64,000 nucleotides of DNA from Echinometra lucunter (lineage: Eukaryota; Echinodermata; Echinoidea; Camarodonta; Echinometridae). How positions within the stretch are numbered: the first letter of the stretch is position 1; every line of letters begins with the position of its first letter. Made by a program: the position numbers and the translations under genes. Shown one piece after another: positions 1 to 8,805 of this stretch. Under the pieces are notes generated by a model, which did no database searches, had not been told where the DNA came from, and saw only the letters and a list, made by a program, of their open reading frames with translations. Location: positions 3,750,340 through 3,814,339 of the forward strand of contig CM057165.1 of assembly GCA_029962745.1 (NCBI GenBank), given 5' to 3'.

Positions 1-31
1 CCACAAAATGTGGACCTCTGTCACAAATGGG
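1..31 (+). mobile_element. 3' end of piggyBac-like 409-bp element (truncated by window)
   Basis: The first 31 bases match the right end of the element at 482-890 (CTGTCACAAATGGG end) and are followed by TTAA at 32-35. Confidence 0.7.
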
Positions 32-481
32 TTAATAACAATAATAGTAGTAATTACAATAAACGATCACCATAGCCAATGAAAGCACAATATATTTGAA
101 TTGTGGTATAATGACAGATCATCGACCATCAACTGCAATAAACCAGACATCATCATTAGAGAGGGAAAGAAAGTCAACATTACTGAAGTTTCCAATCCTC
201 ATGACATCAATATTGCAGTGAAGGAAAGAGACAAGCAGGTTAAATACCAAGACTTGAGGGTAGAAACAGAGAGAATGTGGAACGCCAAAGCAGAGGTGAC
301 TCCATCGGACACACAGGCATGGTGAAAAGGGGAATCAAGTGTCTTATCAACAAGATCTCCTCGAATCTTCAAGTCTACATACCTGCAGTAGGCAGCTATA
401 CATGGAACGAGACTCATCAGGAAAACACTTGGACAGTAAAAACAATTAGATGCACTTGATAGAACTTCGTGCTCTTGTTAA

Positions 482-890
482 CCCATTCGTGACAGGAATT
501 ATTTAAAGCCTAATTTGATCAGTTTTTATTCTTCAAACTGGCAACACCAACATTTTTATTTTATTGCTACATTTATTTTAATAAAACGTCATGTATCTGA
601 AATGAATATAAATTGACAGAAATTATGATGACAAGTCAAAAAGTTGCCAATTTGCAGGAGAAAACGATAATTTTAAACTTTGTAACACATTGCCAATTTA
701 AAGATTTTAATGCTTATTTTCCTTTAAAAAATTTTCATCATGAAACAACGAATATTGCCGCAACCAAAATGGGCACAGTTTGTGTAGAATTTTTTGCTCT
801 TTCTGCTCATGTATTTGGTATGATTTTTAGGGCTTCGCATCAAAAGATATTAGGCCAAACCACAAAATGTGGACCTCTGTCACGAATGGG
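482..890 (+). mobile_element. Non-autonomous piggyBac-like element, copy A
   Basis: 409 bp with inverted ends CCCATTCGTGACAG ... CTGTCACGAATGGG, exactly flanked by TTAA at 478-481 and 891-894. Ends starting with CCC and a TTAA target are hallmarks of the piggyBac superfamily. Apparent ORFs inside are not conserved in the other copy, so it is non-coding. Confidence 0.8.
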
Positions 891-1199
891 TTAAAGCAAA
901 GTCTCTCACAAATATACAGACTGGATCTTGTTTTTCAGAATAATGATAATTAATAATAATTAATAATAATTATTGATAATTATTAATGATAATTAATAAT
1001 AATAATAACAATAATAATTATATTAATTAATAATGATAATAATAACGACAACAATAATAATAATGAATGCTGTCAAGAGATGGCAATGTACCTCTATGAG
1101 TGTGACCACAAATATTAGATTTCCAATGCTCTATGTCGTTACCATCATCATCATCATCATTACCATCACATTACTACCAATATCAAGAGATATTATTAT

Positions 1200-2099
1200 C
1201 AGCGTTGTAATAGCATTGAAAATTGCATCCTCAGCCTCGGAGCCTGATGTCTCGGCCTCGAAGGCTAATGTCTTGATGTCTCGGCTTGAGGCCTGAGCGA
1301 GGCAGAGGCGGTAACAAATCTCTTGTTCTCTGGGGTTTTTTTCGCTTGTTCCGCCAGCCTGAATATCATTTAGGAACTCTCAGGGATCCGGGAGAAACCG
1401 CCGCTCAATTTCCTCGCTCCAGTCATAAAAAAACGTCACACGACTGTGTGAGCATATAATGAATTTATATGTAACTCTATGGTGCGCTCCATACCCAGTA
1501 ATTTGCTCCCTCCAGAGCATTTACTTTCGCAGTTGAGTAAATGGGCCGGCAAAGTAAATTGGGCGGTTGCTCAAGTTATATTTTACATGAAAGGCAGTGT
1601 ATGGTGTATTTGCTAGTATTGTGTACTTTGCAACCCTTCTGCTTGGGTCTTGCGTGATTATGCCAACATGAATGATTCTGCCTGGAGCTGGTTTAGTTGC
1701 TTCAGTACCTTGTTACCTTACTTAATTAGTCTGTTGATGACTTGATGTCTTGAATTATGATTGTTTTTGCTAATTTGCTAGCCTTAGTAATTCTCATTCA
1801 AATGATTCAGTTTTCCACAAAAAAAATAAAAAAATCAGGGGAGAATCCAGAAATATACATGGCTCAAATACTTTAGTGAACAATTAAACGGTCTAGATAA
1901 AGACCCCAAAGTGGTCAAAGTAAATTAAACAGGTGAAATTTAAACACACGCAAAAAATGTACATTTTTAGTGGTCTCAGTCTCGGTCTCGGTGTCGGATA
2001 GCCATGTCTCTGTCTCGGCCTCGATCTCAGAATGCCTGTGTCTCGGTCTCAGACAGCCATGTCTCGGTCTCGGCTGAGCCGGCCTCGGATACAACACTG
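1200..2099. mobile_element. hAT-like non-autonomous transposon in DPP7 intron
   Basis: 900 bp with short inverted ends CAGCGTTGTA ... TACAACACTG and 8-bp direct repeats ATTATTAT at 1192-1199 and 2100-2107. The ends carry GGCCTCG/GTCTCGG-type subrepeats. The flanking repeat is low-complexity, so the target duplication is less secure than for 19582-21539. Confidence 0.55.
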
Positions 2100-2148
2100 A
2101 TTATTATTACAGTACCGGTAGTCAAACACAAATTAAATCATTCACTAC

Positions 2149-2236
2149 CTGATGTGCCTTGGTCAGCTAACTGATCCAATTTGGTGAAGGCCTCTCTTAC
2201 AATGTCTGGACATTTGGCATTCACTTCTCCAAAATC
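2149..2236 (-). CDS. DPP7: DPP7-like exon 5
   Basis: 88 nt, phase 0 in and phase 1 out. It encodes [20 protein letters not shown] and DQLADQGTS, matching human DFEGQSPKCTQGVREAF. This is part of the SKS/cap domain, with its conserved Cys. The next exon is outside the window or beyond the hAT-like insertion. Confidence 0.9.
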
Positions 2237-5200
2237 CTGTTAATATCACAAATAGTAACAAAGACATTAATAAAAAGAGAGAAGATATGTATTTTTCTAT
2301 GAATTAATGCATGCAACTTACATTCTAATACATTTTCACCAATGCCATCAATTACAATGGGCATAAATCTCTTTTTAACAGTTTGACTGTTTGATTATAC
2401 ATATGAACCACTCTTGTTGGGAATATGTGAACATAAGCCAAAGTAGCTATCTCCTTCTGCTGAACTTACATGCATATCCAGGGGAGCATTTCATGAAATG
2501 TCTTGTCAGTGATTTTTACTGACAAATTTGCTCTCAGCCAATCAGATGCAAGGATTTCACTAGCTTATAACAGTTGTCAGTAAAAAATCACTGACACGAC
2601 ACTTCGTGAAATGCTCCCCAGTATTGCACACAAGTGATGGGAGTAAGCCCACTCAAAAAAACTTCCCAAGACTCGCAAACTGTCATGGTGCTGCAGTGTG
2701 GGATTTTTGCAAGCACTGCATGAAGTGCAATCTATAAATCAAGCCAAGCAACTTCAATATCACACTAAAATAAGATTACATAATTCATTCAAGATTTAAA
2801 CATAACAATGTACAAACATTGAATTTATCAATTAGGTAATTCAATATAATAAAACAATATAGAAGAATGATGGGGATAAAAATTTAAGATGTAACAAATG
2901 ATATAAACTTATAAATACAATTACATTCAATAGCATATTCCTAAGTTAAGATCCAAGTACAACAAGAAATTACAAACTTAGCAGAATTGCTAAATTTTTA
3001 TTGAGTAAAACATGAATGTACATGTTCAGTAGTGATTTGAATGAGTCAACTGTCGGGGCATTATGCACATGGAGGGATAGGCTATTCCAAAGAGTGGGTG
3101 TGAAGTACATCTAGCTCAGGGATCTTTCACAGTAGAATTGAGTGTGAATGCATGGGATATATGTTTCTTTTTGCAATTCTCCATCTCATGTGGAAAGGGT
3201 GATAGAAATAGTAATAATAATAATATTGGATATTTATATAGCGCACGTATCCACCAAACAAAGTGCTCAAGGAGCTCCCAATATTACCCCGGCTAAGCTA
3301 GGCTACCAATTTCAGTGCTCACAGCTTTCAAGGAATTGCTTCCTGTCGGTACCCATTTACACCTGGGTCGAGTGTGGCAAATGCAGATTAGTGTCTTGCC
3401 AAAGGACATTAGTGCTGCGGCAGGGATTCGAACCCCGAACCTTTTGGTTCAAAGCCTAGAGACTTATCCACTGGACCACAACACCTCTACATGGGGTAGG
3501 TGGCAAGGTAAAAAATACCCATGGACAGGCGATTTTGCCCTTTACAGAGCTCAAACAGCCCCTTAAAATCCTCAAAACCCAGTTCTTTGGGGTGACCATC
3601 TTCTTCAGAGTCGCCCTTGTCACAGCTCCATAAACAAGCAATAAATTAACGAATCATGATCTAGGAGCAGCAGAATTAACATTTCTTGATACAACACGCA
3701 CATTAACGCATCATACTGATACTCAATTATGCTTACTCTCAAGGAGAAAATTGGGATATCAGTAATTCAAATTCTACACAGCTCCTTTTGCCCTAAAAAT
3801 AGCTCCTGTGAAGTTGTCCACGGGAGCTAGTTTTCTTTTCAGAGAATAGCTCACGTGGGAAAAAAAAGGTATTTTTTTTACCCTGGTAGTTAGAGCCTAA
3901 TTTACCTCTGTGACTGTCTGGAAGAAATAAGTCTGTGATGATTCGTTGGCTGTGCTGTATACCGGAGCACTGGCGGCCAGGGCACCTGCCACTAGATGGG
4001 GGTATTTCATCCTCATGTACGCACTCAGCATTCCTCCGTAACTATGTAAGAATTGAAATGAAAGATGAAATGATTATGTAAAAGAAGTTCTAGGGGTGGC
4101 AAACCATGCTTTAAATGAAACTTATCTTTAGTAAGAGGAAGGAGATGATGTACTTTGAATGGCTGCTAAGAGAGCATGAATATGCTTATAGGTGTGCAAT
4201 GATCAGCTTGAGCAACCCTTGCTGGGCAGCAATCATGCTTCACAGTGTTTGAGTGGCTGCTTCAGACAGCCAAAGGTCACTCCGCAACCTCACACGTGGT
4301 TGTGTTTCGTACACAACCCTACAGAGAAATCCCAACACCCTGCCAAACAATACTTTAGCCGCTGCATTTCATTCCACTGGTGAGCTTCATATTTGGGTGG
4401 TGAAGTCAGTAATTATTAAAGTAAACATATGTATGTTTAGTCAATAGACCACATGTCACATGTTTTTTTAATTTTACGAGGCTTTCTTTTTTAAATAAAG
4501 TGGTAACATTTGTACAAGACAAGTACATGTATGTAAACCAACAGTTTCTTCATGGGGTTATTTATGCATTAACAGCTACCAGAAGTGAGTTGATCTTTAT
4601 AATGTGATCTTTACCACATGGTGAACCGTAAACCTCAGCTACGTTATTGGAAACAAGTTGACGGAACAGTCCGGCACAGCCACTGAACTCGAAAGGGGCA
4701 TGGTAATTGAGGATTAATGTCTTACTATTTGGCACCAGCACACTGATTTGGTGCAAACACCTGAACTTCTGGTTACAAGATCATGGCTTTACACCTCCGC
4801 TTGAATATAAATTTGAATGATATCTATCACAAAAATGGAGGGAAAATTCATTTTAAGCGAAAAGTTTACCACAGTGGTTTTATGTGATGGTTTATCGCAT
4901 TATGTCTGAACGAGACCTTACCTTCCACCAAATACCACCACAGGTGCATCTTGTACCCCTAGTTCTTCCTTCAACGTAGTGATCAATGTTGCGTAGTCAG
5001 CCAAGGCTTGTTCTATCGTCAATAGGCCTAGGTTAGATGCCTTGAAAGACTCGTTACCGAGCGGTAGACTCTTCCCATAGTACCTCTGCAGCAGGGTTAA
5101 AAGTCACAAGAAAACGAAACACAACTCAATGCAGCAAAGTTGATACTGTTATGCTTGGGAATTCTAGAAGCACAAAACTGACATTAAGAAAGAACCCAGC

Positions 5201-7560
5201 ATACAGTGATTACAAGGATGTTTAAGACAAAGCTGCAAAATTATACAGATAAGTGAATGCTGCACAGTACTGATAACTGCTATTAAAGTAGCTGAATTAT
5301 TTGATGTTTAAACAAGCAAACATAATTATACAGATTAAACATGTATGCACGACTTTATTTTCATTTCTTTCCTTTATTTCCCCCCCCCCCCCTTAAAGTA
5401 CAATTAACAGTACAAGTAATACTATCTTAAAGATACTATTACTGGCATATCAGCACCTGCATTCACTGGCACCAGAATATCTCAATGAGTCCTTGGTAAG
5501 ATCGGCTCAGAAAAATCTCCTCCAATGTCCTGTCATTACAACTAAGTTTTATGGTGAGCGATCTTTTGCACATGCTGCCCCTACACTGTGAAACACTATT
5601 CCATGCTATATGAAGGAAGCTTCCACAGTGTTAAAGTTCAAAACCCTTCTCAAGACATTTTTATCTAAAAAGTATTTTGAATGAGTTTTGGTCTTGCAAA
5701 CTGCAGCACATACTGTACATGTAAATTTCCTTTTTCCATTTTCAACTCTCTCTATGCGCAGAGAGACACTACAGTAGTGACATACGCTATACAAGCACTG
5801 TAGTATTATTATTATTATTAATTCACACAAATATTATTACATTATCAGTGTGTTAACTATATAATTTCCACCTCCCCTGAAGAGGCAAGTCTCTTTTGTT
5901 ATAGAAAACTGAGAAAGATGTATTCAATTTTTGTAGTCATTTTGGGTAGGCAGAATAGGATTTTCAGTTGAACTTGATGCACTGTTTCACAGCAAAATAG
6001 TACAGTACTACATTTCAAGGACCTATGTTCAATCATAAAGCTTACTTACATGTTCAGCAAAAATGACAAGGGCACCAAAATCTGGTGCAATGTCAAAAAC
6101 AAAACCTGTATTGTTGAAAAATGCTTCTATAGGACCCTCATTGCCAGTATAAAAGAAGATGGGCCTGTTGCCTTTCTTCCAGTAATCATCTACATGAAAG
6201 AGAAAAAAAAACAGGAGAGGGATGGATGAATTAGAAGAATGAAATCAGGCATTATCAAACAAATGATTTCACTGGGGGGGGGGGGGGGGGGGGAAATAAC
6301 TGCAAAGGGTATTTTACATGTACCTCCCTCGAAAATAACAGAATGATAAACTACCGGCAGTTCTTCTTTTTCTTCTTCCACTGAAGTACAGTCCATCTTG
6401 ATGTTGGTGTATCACTGTACTTAATCATCCACACCAGGAAGATGACAAAGAAGAGCTGGGAATTAAGATTTTTTGAAAGTATGTTATTTATTTGAGAATT
6501 AAAGGTCACGGGACTGCCAGAAGAAGGAGGAGGAAGAAAAGAAGACATATCACTAAAATATTAAGTTAACTAGACTTCACTCTTTTGGATTAATATGAAA
6601 CAGACTAGACTGCATGTATATAGACTTTACAGTATCACATGATCAGGATGGTCATCTCCCGGGGGGGCATTCGACCCCAAAAGTGGTAGGTATGTGCCGC
6701 AGGCGAGACAAAAAAACGGGGGCTTTGGAATGGGCTTATTGTGAAAAGGAGGGTCTTCGCAACGGGCTTCAGAACTACAAATGTTTGTGAAAACTGGGGT
6801 CTTCGGAACGGTTCGCCTGCGTGTGAGTGCGTATGTATCCCTATGGAACGGGCATACGTGCATGCAGCTAGCCCGGCGGCACGGGCGCCGGGTGTGCTCG
6901 CGCAGAGGCGATGGTCGGACAGCACTCTGTGGGCCGCTTTTCACAAAAAATGCAGCTCATTTTAGCGGATCAATGCGGCTGGAACGGCGAAACAAAAAAA
7001 CATGCGGAGCTTTGGAACAGATTTCTTTCTTCTTTTTTCTCGATAAGAAGAAAATGCTATGCTTTGGAATGGTTTTCTTTGTTCTTTTTCTCAATAAGAT
7101 AAAAATGCTATGCTTTGGAACAGAAATTTGAGTGTAAAAATGGGGGTCTTCTCTGCGGCACATACCCACCACGCATTATATACTGAGTGCCCCCCCCCCC
7201 CCCCCCTCCCCCGGGAGTCATCTACACTATTAAGAAATGGTTTCAGACTTCTTGAGAAACAAACTGACAATAATAACATAAAAAATATTATCTTTATTAC
7301 AATGCACTGATATAAATGGAACAAAGGATATATCTTAGAAAAGAAGTAATAATGTGATGGAATTAACAGTAGTTACCTGTGTAGAAATATCTTTGTTTGA
7401 ACGTCTGCTTTCCATAACTTTCGGAGTTGAAGTGATCGACGAATTGGTCGAAATATTTCTCCTTGTACGGATAGCGTGGAAACGGTTTTGCAGAACAGAG
7501 CCATGAAGAAATGAGTAAACATGTCCCAGTAGTGATCAGTAAAGTTTTAACCAACTCCAT
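2149..7560 (-). CDS. DPP7: Dipeptidyl peptidase 2-like S28 serine peptidase (5' five exons)
   Basis: Lysosomal/secreted serine exopeptidase of family S28 that releases N-terminal dipeptides, usually after Pro or Ala. Five exons join in phase: 7377-7560, 6050-6189, 4922-5085, 3906-4041 and 2149-2236, then a donor leading off the left edge. The start ATG at 7558-7560 opens a signal peptide ([24 protein letters not shown]). Landmarks are [43 protein letters not shown], the nucleophile motif [20 protein letters not shown] and [10 protein letters not shown]. These match human DPP7 better than PRCP (human: [20 protein letters not shown]). The catalytic Asp and His and the C-terminus lie outside the window. 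Confidence 0.93.
2481..2619 (+). mobile_element. Palindromic MITE, family M1 copy 1
   Basis: About 139 bp with inverted ends GGGGAGCATTTCA ... TGAAATGCTCCCC. The core AGCCAATCAGATGCAAGGAT is shared with three other copies in Notch introns. Confidence 0.65.
3211..3487 (-). mobile_element. tRNA-derived SINE with (ATT)n tail
   Basis: On the minus strand the head (3487 to about 3413) has a tRNA-like box A (TGGTCCAGTGGATAAG) and box B (GGTTCGAATCC). The anticodon-loop-like CTTTGAA would be tRNA-Gln (UUG) type. The body ends GCGCTATATAAATATCCAAT followed by ATT repeats. The apparent + strand ORFs across it are not genes. Confidence 0.75.
3906..4041 (-). CDS. DPP7: DPP7-like exon 4 with catalytic serine
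   Basis: 136 nt, phase 2 in and phase 0 out. Its first base (T) completes the nucleophile Ser of GGSYGG. It continues [20 protein letters not shown] and [12 protein letters not shown], with a possible N-glycosylation site at NES. Confidence 0.94.
4922..5085 (-). CDS. DPP7: DPP7-like exon 3
   Basis: 164 nt, phase 0 in and phase 2 out. It contains [28 protein letters not shown] and [12 protein letters not shown]. The last two bases (AG) are the start of the catalytic serine codon. Confidence 0.94.
5450..5820 (+). mobile_element. Degenerate LINE (CR1/L2-like) 3' end with ATT tail
   Basis: In one + frame from about 5454 it reads [20 protein letters not shown], then [14 protein letters not shown], an in-frame TGA where Trp is expected, and [20 protein letters not shown]. 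The pattern YG-RSF--AAP-LWN-IP----A-TV--FK--LKT is typical of the extreme C-terminus of CR1/L2-type ORF2. It ends in (ATT)n. It is a dead 5'-truncated copy in a DPP7 intron. Confidence 0.65.
6050..6189 (-). CDS. DPP7: DPP7-like exon 2
   Basis: 140 nt, phase 1 in and phase 0 out. It contains [40 protein letters not shown] and VIFAEH. This corresponds to the start of the alpha/beta-hydrolase core of S28 peptidases. Confidence 0.94.
6657..7216. mobile_element. GC-rich MITE in DPP7 intron 1
   Basis: 560 bp with ends TCCCGGGGG ... CCCCCGGGA and a 6-bp flanking direct repeat GTCATC (6651-6656, 7217-7222). Subterminal inverted copies of GGTATGTGCCGCAG lie near both ends. The middle is GC-rich with repeated GCTTTGGAA. 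The many short ORFs here are artefacts. Confidence 0.65.
7377..7560 (-). CDS. DPP7: DPP7-like exon 1: start codon, signal peptide, propeptide start
   Basis: ATG at 7558-7560, then a hydrophobic leader of about 22 residues ending near LCSA. The mature start contains [20 protein letters not shown]. It ends in phase 1 at ACA G. The ATG is chosen because a signal peptide follows directly; the upstream reading frame has no earlier ATG. Confidence 0.9.
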
Positions 7561-7721
7561 TCCCGTTTTCAACAAGTAATCTAAATTCTAAAATAATCTA
7601 GAAGAATGAACGGTAACGAAATGAAATTGGCGTTCTCTGCACAATGCAGTTTTTCGCTTGTGTGGTTTGTCCATACATGCAGCTGCAGCATGAGTCAAAT
7701 CAGGTGACTGCAACTCGTGTA

Positions 7722-7729
7722 TCATGTGA
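7722..7729. promoter_or_regulatory. M-box / CLEAR-like E-box upstream of DPP7
   Basis: TCATGTGA, the M-box bound by MiT/TFE factors, lies about 165 bp upstream of the DPP7-like ATG. MiT/TFE factors drive lysosomal genes through CLEAR sites in vertebrates. That makes the position suggestive, but a single 8-base match can occur by chance. Confidence 0.35.
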
Positions 7730-8153
7730 CTCGCCTACGACCCCTCTTAACTATTAGTCTACAAACACAGACTTGAAATTTGTTGTGGAAACGAAATGCT
7801 GTGATAATTATTCTTTGGTTTAGAGTGATATTTCCACATACATACTGCTAGGGTACTAAAATATAATGATGATGAAGAAGGTGACAATGATTATGATGAT
7901 GATGATGGTGGTGGTGGTGGTGGTGGTGGTGGTAGGTGATGAAGATATTTGGCCTACAGCACATGTTACTTTCTATGTGTCTCGTTTGCCTCCTCTAAAA
8001 TTTATTTCTTTCCCTTACAACCAACAATTCGTCGGCTTCCCGGAAAAAGGCCATTAGTGACCTTTTCTCAATTTTCCCGCCATTTTTTTTCATTGTATAA
8101 ATGGAAAAAGCATGTCATAAGCTTTCTTCTCGTACCATTCTCGAACCTCAATT

Positions 8154-8172
8154 TGACGTCATTATGACGTAA
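8154..8172. promoter_or_regulatory. Pair of CRE/ATF-like sites
   Basis: Palindromic TGACGTCA at 8154-8161 is followed by TGACGTAA at 8165-8172, 11 bp apart start to start. They sit about 600 bp upstream of the DPP7-like start. An E-box CACGTG lies close by at 8199-8204. The sites are seen in the sequence; their function is inference. Confidence 0.35.
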
Positions 8173-8215
8173 TAAGCCAAAAAACAAAATTACACGAGCA
8201 CGTGAATTCCTCCTC

Positions 8216-8415
8216 ACTCAACGTGCTTACGTGCATAGACCGATTCGCAATAGCGTTCTTTTTCTGGGAACTATTGTGCATTTTTTGTTCCCCGAAGAAA
8301 GACACTATTCTTCGCTCAACGCGCTTACGCGCATAGACCGATTCGCATTAGCGGCCTTTTTCCGGGAACTGGATTTATGTACTCCCGCATTTTTGGTCCG
8401 GGAAGAAAGGCGTTA
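8216..8415. repeat. ~92-bp direct tandem duplication
   Basis: Two adjacent copies, about 8216-8307 and 8308-8415, share GCATAGACCGATTCGCA and a TTTTTC-GGGAAC segment. They carry CG-bearing palindromes such as ACGTGCTTACGTGC and CGCGCTTACGCGC. A related fragment (GTGCGCATTAGTGGCC) recurs at about 8606. Confidence 0.6.
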
Positions 8416-8691
8416 AGGATAAAATGCTAATGATTAGAAAACCTTTAGAGTGTTTTAAATAAAAGCACAAAATATCATTGAAGAAAAAATCTTGTTCTGT
8501 CAGAAAGTTTGAGAGTTAGGACGGAAAAATAATACACTAGCTGCTAAAAGCTCAAAAAAAGGTCAAAACTTCATTCACGTTTTTCTCGAAAACGTACATT
8601 TCGCGCACGTGCGCATTAGTGGCCTTTTTGCGGGAAGGCGACAAATCATTATGCTTTATACATCTCCCTCCCCTTTTCTCTCTCCCATATC

Positions 8692-8805
8692 GTTTATTTC
8701 TCTCTCTCTCTCTCTCTCACTCCCTCTCCTTCACCAACATATCTTTTTCTAAAACCCCTCCCTCCCTTTCTCTCTCTCTCTCTCTCCTCTCTCCAACACA
8801 TAGAC
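8692..8805. repeat. CT-rich microsatellite region
   Basis: Interrupted (CT)n runs at about 8698-8720 and 8770-8790 in a wider polypyrimidine tract. Confidence 0.85.

Noticed and set aside
613..894. 93-codon + strand ORF
   Set aside because: It lies inside the piggyBac-like element; the other copy (37224-37634) has frame-breaking differences, so it is not conserved as protein.
3148..3566. Overlapping + strand ORFs of 83 and 103 codons
   Set aside because: They cover a minus-strand tRNA-derived SINE.
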